Part shown: in pieces, positions 30,975 to 40,718 of the stretch
How positions within the stretch are numbered: the stretch's first letter is position 1
How the letters are laid out: every line of letters begins with the position of its first letter
Source of the DNA: Massariosphaeria phaeospora
Lineage: Eukaryota; Ascomycota; Dothideomycetes; Pleosporales
DNA: 64,000 nt
Direction of reading: 5' to 3'
Assembly: GCA_011032825.1 (NCBI GenBank)
Contig: JAADJZ010000038.1
Coordinates: forward strand, 62,001-126,000
Translations under genes and position numbers: made by a program
The notes under the pieces: generated by a model
Told to the model about the DNA's origin: nothing
Database searches by the model: none
Seen by the model: the letters and a program-made list of their open reading frames with translations, nothing else

Positions 30975-32862
30975 ATGGACAAGGACATTGGATTTGCCAC
31001 AACCACTGTACCAGAATACGACGATGGGCTTCACGAGAAGCCAGCCAGCTCTGACGAGCACGATAGCGGCCGACCCTTTGAGGTTGCAGCATCCAAGACT
31101 GTGTTTGAGGTGCGTTTGTGTGAATCCCTAAAGAAGAGCGACCACTCAGATATCCGTACCTTAGCGTTACATTAACCGACTTGTCATCAACAACTTCGGA
31201 TTTACGCTTCAAAGTGGATGGGAGGGTGTTGGTTTGACATTTCAGTTTGCTTGGCTCAATGGAGGTCCCGCCGCCATAGTCTACGGTGCAATCATTGCCG
31301 GTATTGGTTCGACGCTTGTTGCTACCGCTCTGGGAGAGATGGCCTCCATGTGAGCGGACCTTCGAAACGATCTGTCTCTTTTAACGTGATCTAACTGACT
31401 GTGGTAGGGATCCTACTGTTGGTGCTCAATATAGGTGGTCCGCTCGGTTCGCCGGTAAAGCGCCTGAATTCTGGGGTTTTATGCAAGGTACCTATGCCAG
31501 CATCTGAACTTTCTTCGTGGTTTGGTGAAGCTGATGCTTTGTCAGGCTGGATTACAGTCATTGCATGGATTTGTAACTGCGCAGCCGCGACGTCGATTTC
31601 GTCCAATACACTCTCTGGTCTGATCATTTTCAACAATCCGAGTTACGAACCAAAAGCTTGGCATGCAACGCTGTTCCTGATTGCGTTGATTATTGTTCCA
31701 GTACTTATGAATCTCGCACTACGAAGAGTGATCAACTACCTTGAGACTCTTGGTGGTATCCTCCATGTTATCTTCTTTGTTGCTGTTGTGGCTACTCTCA
31801 CCACACTGGCGAAACGTAGCACACCCGAGTTTGTTTTCAAAACCTTGCACACCAACAGTGGCTGGGATAATCCTGGTGTTGCCTTCTCGATTGGGATGCT
31901 CGCGACAGCATATCCCATCAGTAGCTTCGATGGAGTTCTCCATATGAGTGCGTTTCGTTCAATATACGCCGATGTTTCTGTTAACAAAGCGCGTAGTCGA
32001 CGAGACCAAGGAGCCACGGAAGCAGGTCCCTAGGGCCATGTTCTTCGCAACTTCCTCGAATGCGATTATGCAGTTTGCGTTTTGCGTATGTCTCATGTTC
32101 TGCATTGGAGATGAAGAAGCCGTTTCGAACTCCATATTGCCAATCACTGAGGTCTTCTATTCCGCGTAAGCTTTACTTGTATTTCAAATGCCCATGACTA
32201 ATAAGATGGTAGGACGGGTTCAAAGGCCGCATCAACGATCATGACTATTATGATGGCTGGTATCTGCATGATTTCCAACTTCAATGTTGTGGCCTCGGTG
32301 TCCCGCCTAGTATGGGCATTCGCAAGGGACAAGGGCCTTCCTTTTCATCAATACTTCGCCTATGTAAGTCGGGCTTGATCTCGAGACCACATTGCGTCTG
32401 TACTTACAAGCACCATAGATTCATCCAACACTCCAAGTCCCACTCCCTGCTCTGATGCTTGTCGGTACCGTTTGCTGTCTGCTATCACTTATCAATCTCG
32501 GTTCCTCCGCTGCGTTTAACGCTCTTATTGCCCTTCCAACCATTGCACTTTATATATCGTACCTCATTCCAATTCTTCTCCTCACTATACGCCAGCTTGC
32601 CGGTAGGCATCCTAAATATGGACCATGGCAGCTCGGGAGATGGAGCATTCCTATTAAGATTGCTGCCATAATCTATCTGACCTACGTCATTGTCTTTGTG
32701 CCTTTTCCTTCGTCCCGACCCGTCACGAATCTGACAATGAACTACGCGGCACCAATATTTCTAGGTGCTATCTTTCTCGCGTTAGGGGATTGGTTTATTA
32801 GGGGTCGCAGAACTTTCGAGGTACCAACTGCCGCTCTTGAGTGGGAGACGGAGGATGAGTAA
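30975..32862 (+). CDS. APC-family amino acid/choline permease
   Basis: Seven exons, 30975-31109, 31165-31349, 31408-31487, 31546-31947, 31997-32165, 32213-32363 and 32419-32862, sum to 522 codons (521 aa). Landmarks of the fungal GABA/choline branch: INNFGFTLQSGWEGVGLTFQ, LGEMASMDPTVGAQYRW, VDETKEPRKQVPRAM-type loop (here IDETKEPRKQVPRAM), SRLVWAFARDKGLPFHQYF and INLGSSAAFNALIALPTIAL. About 12 hydrophobic segments are present. It is related to but clearly distinct from the permease at 13463: intron number differs (six against three) and the N-termini are unrelated. A plasma-membrane carrier for small amines or amino acids is likely; substrate unknown. Confidence 0.92.
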
Positions 32863-33132
32863 CCAATGTGGCCCTCATCAGAATATTTGATATTTCACTT
32901 GTTTTGGTAACTACCTTCATTTAACTTGGGCTGCTCAAGAAAGAAGACGAAAGAAGAACAATACGGATATTGTGATCGTGTTTGTTGTGCAGCAAGTAGG
33001 CCATTATAGTGGCTCACGGCCATGACAAGAGACATGACGTCAAGACTTTCTGAGACCATCCATGAACGTAGACCGCGCAAAACAACCCACCATTGCGCCA
33101 ACGAGTTCAATATCTTCTATACGAACAACACG

Positions 33133-33738
33133 ATGTCGCGTGCCACCTACTCCGCCTTCCAAAAACATCTTCAGTTTTTCTGCGCTCCCCGATCGAATCC
33201 TCCAAGACTCACTCTCCTTTCCGGACTGCGCGCCTCCGTCGCACTAGGACTTGACCTCCCCGTCGCATTAGCCTTAAGCCTTGGTATGCGGCTCCTCTAC
33301 GCGCCATTTCCAAACTTCCTCTCTCCCATCTACATCGACAAGATCCCTAAATCAAAACACCGCAACCAACTCGCCACCGCGCATCTCGAGAAAGGAAAGT
33401 CCGAGTGGACGTGCACAGAACTGCTTCGCCTTCTCGACAGCTCGGAGGACGTTGATAGATTTCATGCGGAACTCGATGTGGGATTCCTCGAGCGCAAAAT
33501 CAACCAAGCTCACATCGTTGGCTTCTGGACCATGGCGGCGAACACGCAGACTCATACGGCCACTAGCCATGACGTTGAACGCTTCCAGCAAGGAGATTGG
33601 CAGCATGATGTTGCGCAGCGGAGACGTGGGCGTGAGGATGTTTTGCCGCTTTGGCGGGGAGGCCCACTTTGGGTGGGAGGGCATAGTTGGGCTGTGTGGA
33701 TGTTACTAGGGGTGAAAATGTACGAGAAAGCAACATGA
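33133..33738 (+). CDS. Hypothetical protein
   Basis: Single exon of 201 aa from MSRATYSAFQKHLQFFCAPR; an in-frame ATG at 33022 would add 37 residues. A hydrophobic stretch (ASVALGLDLPVALALSLGMR) lies near residue 40 and might be membrane-associated. The C-terminal motif DVLPLWRGGPLWVGGHSWAV followed by WMLLGVKMYEKAT looks conserved in character (Trp/Gly-rich) but I cannot name the family. The protein-like C-terminus and uninterrupted frame support a real gene. It starts 270 bp after the permease stop on the same strand. Confidence 0.55.
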   Translation: MSRATYSAFQKHLQFFCAPRSNPPRLTLLSGLRASVALGLDLPVALALSLGMRLLYAPFPNFLSPIYIDKIPKSKHRNQLATAHLEKGKSEWTCTELLRLLDSSEDVDRFHAELDVGFLERKINQAHIVGFWTMAANTQTHTATSHDVERFQQGDWQHDVAQRRRGREDVLPLWRGGPLWVGGHSWAVWMLLGVKMYEKAT

Positions 33739-34159
33739 AAGAACAAGGCGGGGAGGTAAAGATACAGAATTCGAATGCAGTACTTCAAGGTGAAACTGCG
33801 AGCCAGTATAATAAGTTTTGGATAATTCGAGCCCGTCCTTGACTACATACATTTGGTCACATGGCAGTGGCGACGCTTGATACTCAAACGAGAGCCGTGC
33901 ACGTGCTAGACTAAATCAATGTGTCACTACATTCATTTTTCTCGAACCCAGGATGATCCTGTTTGGGTAATGAACGTCTTTGTGACCTTCGGTTTTTGAC
34001 CGATAGGGTACTTCAGCATTGAAGGCTGAGAACGAAGCCGCCGACCTTTGGCCCTTGCGATGTCAGGACCACAATAAACTTTCTCGACAGGTCTTGGAAC
34101 ATACTCACGGTCGCGCCATTATCCCAGCTCAGGACCACTCCGCGAGGAGCATGATTGCT
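33739..34159. other. Tail-to-tail intergenic space
   Basis: 3' flanks of the hypothetical gene and the epimerase-like gene; nothing further recognised. Confidence 0.45.
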
Positions 34160-35018
34160 TTATCCTGTCAGTGGCACATAATCCTCCTGCCTCAGAGCCT
34201 TGGACCCAATCTCCTGTAGGTCCTTTCCCCACAAGGGTTCCTTCGTGATTCCATCTAGACATTGCTGAATCATAGCAGCTGCTAATTCGGACACATGTAC
34301 CCAGGGCGTCGGCCCAAACTGAGCGAATATGCTTGTAGCTGCATCGCTTTTAGGGTGGCCCGGTCCTTCAATGCCTCCGGGCTTCGCGACAGTAACCTGG
34401 ATTGCAGGCGAATGTTTTTCGGCGAATTCCAGGATGGCGTTCTCAACGCGGCCCTGGGTTTATGAGTAAGCTATAGAAGAAGGTGAGGAAGAAGACTTGG
34501 GTATGGAAGGGAGATTCACCCGCATGAGTCGGTAGTCAGCTAAAAAGGTGAGAGTCTTCGTCTGGTCACGCTCGATGGTAACCCCAGATGTGTAGACAAA
34601 CCGGAAGGGACTCTCGGCAATGGCGGCTAGGCTTTCAAGGCCGTGGACGGTATAGTCGAAACAAATCTTGGTCACGGCTGCAAAGTCCATATCTTTTGAT
34701 TTGAATGGCGTCACTGCTAGGGTCCTATGCCATATATTAGAGCCATGAATCTGATACAGACTTCCATCGGTTCGTTTACCAGATACAGCCATCGGCGTCT
34801 TTGAGCTGCTCCTTCACAGACTCGGGGTACGGCTTTGTCCAGTCCTCCAGAATGACAGACTTCAGCTTTGACGTATCTGCGTCGGGTCCGGCATTCGCGG
34901 GTACTTCGACTGGCTTCCGGGCAAGTGCGATTACTGAGGTGATAGCCTTGTTCCGAAGCGCGAGGCGGATGACTTCAGTGCCCACGAATCCCGTAGCGCC
35001 TGTCACGATAAGCCTCAT
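34160..35018 (-). CDS. NAD(P)-binding epimerase/NmrA-like protein
   Basis: Three exons, 35018-34780, 34724-34520 and 34453-34160, sum to 246 codons (245 aa). The N-terminal MRLIVTGATGFVGTEVIRLA is a classic extended-SDR/NAD(P)-binding GxxGxxG motif, followed by ITSVIALARKP. A mid-protein segment reads FRFVYTSGVTIERDQTKTLT, and ADYRLMRGRVENAILEFAEK supplies the YRxxxGR(V/A)E region that replaces YxxxK in atypical SDRs. PGGIEGPG and PWVHVSELAAAMIQQCL are typical of the C-terminal substrate part. The family includes NAD-dependent epimerases and YbjT/HTATIP2-like redox sensors; substrate unknown. Confidence 0.85.
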
Positions 35019-35812
35019 CCTGCAAAGGCACGCTGAGAAGCAATGTAGTTCGAATTATGAAGACAGTAGAGGGAATATGAAGAACTCAGAAGTTGGGATG
35101 TCTGTTCCCCTCACCTACAGTTCTGATTTGTGGCCCGAGTACCCTTGTCCAACATGTTGGCGAGGGGCTCTCGTACGGAGGAATTATCCGAAAACAAGCG
35201 CCAGCGTAAAGCACCTAAGGCCTCAAGCTATCAACTAGGCTCTAAATAATAGTAATTTTGTAGCTATTACAAGAACTGCAAAGAAAATCTGTGTAGGTAC
35301 TATTATGATATTGTATTTGTATACAAACTAGGTGCGCGCGCAATGTTGTGGTGAGGTCCTTATTTTCGGCTTTCAACTCCGGACGAGAGATGGGTTTCTC
35401 GCCACAGCCTAAGCATCTTATGCCATTGGCATCAGGGGTTCAACGGCTGAATCTTTGCCAAGAAGAAATGGGGCATGTTCGCAGGTTCGCGTTTGCCGTC
35501 GAGTTCCGGTGACAAACGGGCTTCAAATATACGCAAAGTGAGTGCAAGAAGTGTGCGGTGACTAGCTTAAAATGGGGATATAATATAGTGTCTGGCATTC
35601 AACGTCGAGCTGTTGTGCGCGGGGCACGCGACTGGATAATGCTGGAGAGAAAGCTACTTCGTAGCGTATGTAGAGTTTCACTGCTTATATAGTAGGATTT
35701 ATTGCACGAGACCTCGAGGCTGTCAAGATTAATGTGCATTGAAAAGTTCGATGCCTAACGGGTTTTGTGAAACCATCTACTTACGTTGAATGCAGCCCTT
35801 TGTTCATTCCCC
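35019..35812. other. Intergenic, AT-rich in part
   Basis: No gene. About 35240-35340 is AT-rich (TAGTAATTTTGTAGC, TATTATGATATTGTATTTG) and may be a repeat relic, but I could not align it with the two families described. Nothing else recognised. Confidence 0.4.
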
Positions 35813-37081
35813 TCAATAGTAAACATGTGTTGGATCATAGTACATGTGTAAACAGTCGATCCAATCACACATAGGCTGATCGGGATCCATAATCAACTTT
35901 CCCGGCGCGACTAAGTTCTCTTCTCTTAGCTGAGCAAAGAACTGCTTTTCAAATAACCGTCTCTGCTCTGTTCCCTCATCGCCCCAGCCCCAGCCAACTC
36001 GCTGTTTTAATATCCTTGTTCGCCGATAGCCGGCATCAATACGCTGCTGCCGTGCTTCCATAGCAGCTTGCTCTGCGTCTGGGGTGCCTTTGAAGCATAA
36101 CAATTCCATCATGTGATTATCCTTGTATCCATAAACGGGCCCCAGACGCCGATGTTGGGTATCGTTTAGATGTTTTGTCCATTGACTCCTCTCTGCAAAA
36201 GTCGCATCGCAGTCCAGACGCGGACAGTGTATTTTACCATTGAGTGCATAACGAGCATATGTTTCTATCAAGAGCCAATGAAGGCCTCGCCGTTCCAGCA
36301 GCAGGGCCAAGTTTTTCCGAGTCATCGTCACAAGGTCTCCCAAGGGAGAAGCTGCGAATTTCCGCGGCAGCAGGAGGATTCGTATCGGAGTCCAGTCTTC
36401 GTCGAGGACCTGCCATGTAGGCTTCGTGCTATTGGCCACTTGCCATAATGTGTAGCGACGCCGCTTTGACTGTGCATCATCGAAAGCGACATGAACGACA
36501 ACGTGAGAAGGTGCAAGGTTTACAACTGTTTCTATCGTGGAGTATGTGGCATCAAACTCGCCAGTTCTGGGGGGCAAAGGTCGCCGTGGTAACATGCTTG
36601 TCAATACCGCTTTCTTCACAGCTGGAAATGCTCTGCCCAAGCTACTCCAGAAATATTGCGCCTTTGTTGCCGTGCTTGCTGGCTCGCGGAAAGGATGGGG
36701 TTCGACTTCTTCTGCGAAGGAGTGCTCCAGTCTACCTAGATCGAGCTCAATCCTTGTGATGCTCCGCGCAAAGTCCTGACAATGTCTTATGATGGGGTGA
36801 CGAGTGCCATATTCGAATAGCTCGTGGTTGGGACCGTGGTACCAGTGGTTTCCCGACGTGGTATTAGCCCAAAATAATTTCGTTGCGGGGCCACGACTGC
36901 GTGAACATGTCCGCATGAGCTGGAACAGTGTAGGAAGATCACAAGACTCGTAGACGATGAGTTGGATATCTGTAGGTAGGCGGAAGAAGGGAAAAGACGG
37001 CGATGGTGTTGTTCGAGAGCATAGTGGCCGGGGCTCTACGAGGTAGTGAAAAGGGACGAGAACTTTCTTGTCCCAGTCCAT
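35813..37081 (-). CDS. F-box protein with a C2H2-like motif
   Basis: Single exon of 422 aa from MDWDKKVLVPFHYLVEPRPL. An F-box-like segment lies near residues 30-60 (FFRLPTDIQLIVYESCDLPT, LFQLMRTCSRSR), followed by an ATKLFWANTTSGNHWY block common in fungal F-box proteins. Residues around 290-320 hold a C2H2-like element, CPRLDCDATFAERSQWTKHL followed by NDTQH (C-x4-C-x12-H-x4-H). The C-terminus is charged and helical (EARQQRIDAGYRRTRILKQR). By family it would present a substrate to an SCF ubiquitin ligase; the target is unknown. The gene is divergent from the F-box-type gene at 37780. Confidence 0.75.
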   Translation of the reverse strand: MDWDKKVLVPFHYLVEPRPLCSRTTPSPSFPFFRLPTDIQLIVYESCDLPTLFQLMRTCSRSRGPATKLFWANTTSGNHWYHGPNHELFEYGTRHPIIRHCQDFARSITRIELDLGRLEHSFAEEVEPHPFREPASTATKAQYFWSSLGRAFPAVKKAVLTSMLPRRPLPPRTGEFDATYSTIETVVNLAPSHVVVHVAFDDAQSKRRRYTLWQVANSTKPTWQVLDEDWTPIRILLLPRKFAASPLGDLVTMTRKNLALLLERRGLHWLLIETYARYALNGKIHCPRLDCDATFAERSQWTKHLNDTQHRRLGPVYGYKDNHMMELLCFKGTPDAEQAAMEARQQRIDAGYRRTRILKQRVGWGWGDEGTEQRRLFEKQFFAQLREENLVAPGKLIMDPDQPMCDWIDCLHMYYDPTHVYY

Positions 37082-37372
37082 GCAGAGGTTGAGGTCCTAT
37101 GCCATAAGGAGGTAGATGGTAGGAGCAAAAAGAAGATAATGTAGTTGAGTTTGAGTTGCAGCTACGAGGTGAGCGCTCGTTGCCTAGCGATGGCTGTGAG
37201 TGTGCAGATGACAGCCACGAGTCGAACAAAGCATCCCCGCGTGGTGCTAATCCTAATTGGCGTTAACGCTGCGTTAGCTCAGTAACGCTAGGCCCCTCCG
37301 GGACTAAGGCTGCACACGCTATCGCACGGGCATTTTCTCCGAACATCTCAGCCACAGGGCCTGAGTATCTAC

Positions 37373-37520
37373 TTAGATTTTATACTGTGTCTTGCAAGAT
37401 CAAGTAGACACTGTGTATAGGATTGTAGCTTTCTATAGTTATTTTGCTGTGTTAGATAATCCGTTTAGAGGCGCGCAGATTTATCTCTTTATGTCCGGAG
37501 CTTCCGCTTCCGTGAGCGCA
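37373..37520 (+). repeat. Dispersed repeat family 2, copy P
   Basis: TTAGATTTTATACTGTGTCTTG, AGTAGACACTG, ATTGTAGCTTTCTATAGTTAT, TTGCTGTGTTAGATAATCC, TTTAGAGGCGCG and TTTATCTCTTTATG occur in the same order as in the copy at 61775, with mostly C/T and G/A differences. It lies in the divergent space between two F-box-type genes, about 260 bp before the ATG at 37780. Confidence 0.82.
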
Positions 37521-37779
37521 GGCCTCCGAACATCAATCTCACCCGCCGCGATCCGGAACACCTGCGCGCGGAAACTGTTCAGAATTGTACGGAGTACACG
37601 ACAGCCATAGAAACTATCGTAGCCTTTTTCCACCGCGTCGTTGTTGCGTAGATTGAACCGCTGCAGGTGCGCGTTTGGCTTCGCATTTCTTGGCTCGTGC
37701 GAGAGGCGGGATATATCCGTTGCATCCCTCCCCCAGGGCCCAAACATCCTCACTCCATCACCGTTAAGAGCACCCAGAG

Positions 37780-39303
37780 ATGGCCTCCCTGCGCACAATC
37801 CCCACAGAACTACGCCTTACAATCGCAGAACTACTCGACGCAAGAACCTGCTTCAAATTTGCAATTGCAGACCGCGAACACCACGCCCTCTATTCTGCGC
37901 TCCTCAAAAAGCATAAGAAGCTGTTTGCTCGCTACAACACGATCGATACTCACGGTGCCGGGCGCCTAGTTTGGGATGTAACGAAAGAGATTATTGAAAA
38001 GCCTGAGCTTGCGCAGTATGTCGAGGACGTCAGCTTTCCAAACACACGGCAGGAGGTTTGGGATCCAGACGTGTACCCGGACATGCTCACACGCAATTCT
38101 CCGAACATCGTTCCTGAAGAGCTGGTTCGACTGTATACCGAGGCGGCGATGAAAGTTCCGATCATGAGCCGAATGCTGGAAGACGGCATTTACGATTGCG
38201 CTTTTTCCGCTCCAGGATGGACTGTCGAGCAAACAATTCGCATTGGTTCTGATCAGCCAATTGTCGCGTTGCTCATTGCCATGGCGGAGAATCTGAGGGT
38301 TCTCCGCTTCACCGAAATCAGAGGTGCACATGATGCAAGCAACGAAATCTATGGTCTGATTTGGAGTGTCGTTCTCGCCTCCGCAGACCCTGCACAGACG
38401 CTCCCGTTACCTCTTCAGAACCTTACCCACGTTGCGATCTCCTACGCAGATACCGAGGGGTCTTGTGAGGTAGCATGGGCGGGACATTTCTGCTCCCTAC
38501 CAGCTCTTCGGGGGTTTGCAGCGAACAAGATGGGTGGGTCGTCGCGCTCATCGATTGATGATGATGAGCACGCCAATCTTCCCAAATCCAACGTCAAAAA
38601 CCTTCTCTTCGACTGGTGCTTTTTCCATCCAGAAGCGCTAGACGATATCCTTGAGAGAACCAACTCGCTTGAGACGTTTGTTTACACGAATGGAGGGGCT
38701 TGTGTGAGCGATGAGGGCACGTTCGCGCCACGTAGAGTCGTGGCGGCCCTGTTGAAATGTGCGGCGCATTCACTAGAAGAGCTGATACTCGCCGGTGACG
38801 AGGGTGACGACGATGTAAGCGTACCCTAATTTCGCATTTCGAAGCCACTAAACATCGCGCAGTTTGAAGACGAAGAGATCGACTTTGTCTCGCTCCGCGG
38901 CTTCACGAAGCTGCGGACCCTCCGGTGCAGCTGGGCCACATTCACGGGCATGCAATCCGATAACAGCGACTACGACGAAGAGCTGCCTGACCGCGGATTC
39001 CACACCAGAGAGTCTACCAGTCACGAATGGGCCAAAGCCCTACCCGAATCTCTGGAAATCCTGCATCTGGAACATGAGCCATATGAGGAATGGGAGGCCT
39101 TCCTGCATGTGCTCCGATCGAGTCCGGCCCTGTTGCCCAATCTCAAGCGCGTCCACGCTCAGAACAATTTTGGCAGATCGTTGGCGGTAGTCACCCAGGC
39201 GCTCGAGGAGCAGGGCATTGCGTACGATGAGGAGGTTGAGGTTATTGTAAGCGAGACGTCCACAAAGCTGGGGCGGCTCTTGCACGGGCAGGGTGTGGTT
39301 TAG
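37780..39303 (+). CDS. F-box-like protein of the leucine-rich type
   Basis: Two exons, 37780-38814 and 38863-39303, joined in phase 0, give 491 aa. The N-terminus MASLRTIPTELRLTIAELLD is a degenerate F-box, followed by RTCFKFAIADREHHALYSAL. The rest has repeated leucine-rich segments with no strict LRR consensus: LIAMAENLRVLRFTEIRG, LQNLTHVAISYADTEGSC, VKNLLFDWCFFHPEALDDIL, HSLEELILAGDEG, TKLRTLRCSWATFTGM, ESLEILHLEHEPYEEWEAFL. This layout is typical of fungal F-box/LRR proteins acting as ubiquitin-ligase adaptors, by family. An acidic patch spans the intron. Confidence 0.75.
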
Positions 39304-39651
39304 ACACGGGTGCAATCCATGCTCATCCGCAGCAGTTCTTCCTATCTAGCGATGAGGCGCGACCCGGCACACTAGACGCCGAGCATGGTATGCATCATAC
39401 ACGGGAGCACACATATTGAACCAAACGAGCATGTTGAACCAAACAAGCGTATTGATTCGATTTCGGTGTGGGAACGCGAGACAAAAGTTCCCGAACACCT
39501 CCATACACAGAATATACATAAGAATCGAAGTCTAACCATGGCAAATGCTCCACAAATGCTCACAACGCGCACCCAATGCCCCAAAAATGCTAGCAAAATT
39601 CTCACAATGCTCACTACCAACACTTCACAGCCATGCTCATCCCCGGCTCGT
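39304..39651. other. Tail-to-tail space with short imperfect repeats
   Basis: Two 18-nt units TTGAACCAAACGAGCATG / TTGAACCAAACAAGCGTA lie at about 39417-39452. AAATGCTC-type words recur at about 39544-39612. No gene. Confidence 0.55.
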
Positions 39652-40512
39652 CTACTCGTTGATGCGGTGCTGCCAGACCTCCTGCTCCGCCCTCGCGCTG
39701 TATGTGCTGGCGCGGAGAATATCCTGCATCTGCTTGACACCCGTGTACATGACCTGGCGCGCCACGAAGAAGCGAATGCCCTCGGTGCACGGGGGGCTCG
39801 TCAGGCTGCCGCGGTACGTCCAGAACTCGTTGAAGTTGTGCACGGACTTCAGTGCGTGGATCATGTTAATCGCAATGTCCTCGGTGCGCTGCGTCTCGCG
39901 GTGGCCGACCATGGGGGGCAATTGGGAGAGGAAGTCGTTGTCGGAGGTGCCGGGGTCGAGGCGGAAGGCTAGCACGGCGGCGGGGTTGCCGGCGCTGTCG
40001 GCGTGCACGAAGTGCATCTCGGCTTTGGAGCGGTCACCGTTGACGGAGTGGTCGGCGGGCGCGTGGATGTGCCAGCCGGCGAGGTAGAGCGTCACGTTGT
40101 CGTACGAGAAGGACGGGTGTTTGGTCCAGTCGCCGTCGGTGGCGACGGTGAAAGCAGGGCCATAACCCCAGTTCGAGAGCGCACCCTTCACGGAGCTTGG
40201 GTAGTTGAAGGTAGGATTGTGGTTCAGGGAGAGGCCGTTCTTTTCGAAGAGAGCGATGGGGGCCTGTTGGGTGCCGGTCTGGCAGAGTTCGTATTCTGGT
40301 AACGTGGTTAGTCGGTAGGCGATATTGCAGTAGATTGCAAACATACCTTCGTTGATTTGACCCCAGTTATAGGATGCTTCGTATGCCCAGTCGGTGGTCG
40401 TATTTCCGGAGGGTGCGGCTGCGCGTTTCCCTTTCTTGTTCGTGTTGTGCTGAGGGCATGCAAGCGCAGCCGGTAGGACGACCGCGAGCGCGAGTAGCGA
40501 TTGGAAATACAT
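39652..40512 (-). CDS. Secreted alpha-class carbonic anhydrase
   Basis: Reversible hydration of CO2 outside the cell. Two exons, 40512-40347 and 40295-39652, give 269 aa. A signal peptide (MYFQSLLALAVVLPAALACP) precedes a Lys/Ala linker and the catalytic domain: TDWAYEASYNWGQINEEYEL, CQTGTQQAPIAL, and LSNWGYGPAFTV. Zinc ligands are the two histidines in GWHIHAPADHSVNGD and the one in KAEMHFVHAD. The active-site Thr lies in GSLTSPPCTEGIRFFV. The order matches intact alpha-CAs; Cys in ELCQTG and SPPCTEG probably form the conserved disulphide. Its upstream region contains a duplicated segment (see 40533-40718), which could affect expression. Confidence 0.95.
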   Translation of the reverse strand: MYFQSLLALAVVLPAALACPQHNTNKKGKRAAAPSGNTTTDWAYEASYNWGQINEGMFAIYCNIAYRLTTLPEYELCQTGTQQAPIALFEKNGLSLNHNPTFNYPSSVKGALSNWGYGPAFTVATDGDWTKHPSFSYDNVTLYLAGWHIHAPADHSVNGDRSKAEMHFVHADSAGNPAAVLAFRLDPGTSDNDFLSQLPPMVGHRETQRTEDIAINMIHALKSVHNFNEFWTYRGSLTSPPCTEGIRFFVARQVMYTGVKQMQDILRASTYSARAEQEVWQHRINE

Positions 40513-40532
40513 TATGGTGGTGTCGATTGATA

Positions 40533-40718
40533 AATGACCGTTGATGAGCAAGAAGCGATTGTGTATTTACCAAAGACCTAAGTACCAGCAAGCCGGCTCT
40601 TTATTTATTGAGAATTGAAATGACCGTTGATGAGAAGGAAGAGACTGTGGGTGGGTAAGGAGGAAGCGACTATGTATGCTACCAAGAATGAGACCAGTAA
40701 GCCATGTCTTTATATGTT
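40533..40718. repeat. Tandem duplication in the carbonic anhydrase promoter
   Basis: Unit 1 (about 40533-40613) and unit 2 (about 40619-40718) share AATGACCGTTGATGAG at the start, then GAAGCGA(T/C)T, a TAT(G/T)TA block, ACCA(A)AGA, AGTACCAGCAAGCC / AGACCAGTAAGCC and CTCTTTAT / GTCTTTATAT at the end. Unit 2 has an insertion of about 20 nt (GACTGTGGGTGGGTAAGGAG). On the minus strand the shared end supplies a TATA-like AATAAAGA in unit 1 and ATATAAAGAC in unit 2. Confidence 0.72.

Noticed and set aside
37262..37330. tRNA-like A-box (GTTAGCTCAGTAACG)
   Set aside because: No GGTTCGA-type B box or cloverleaf pairing follows at the right distance.
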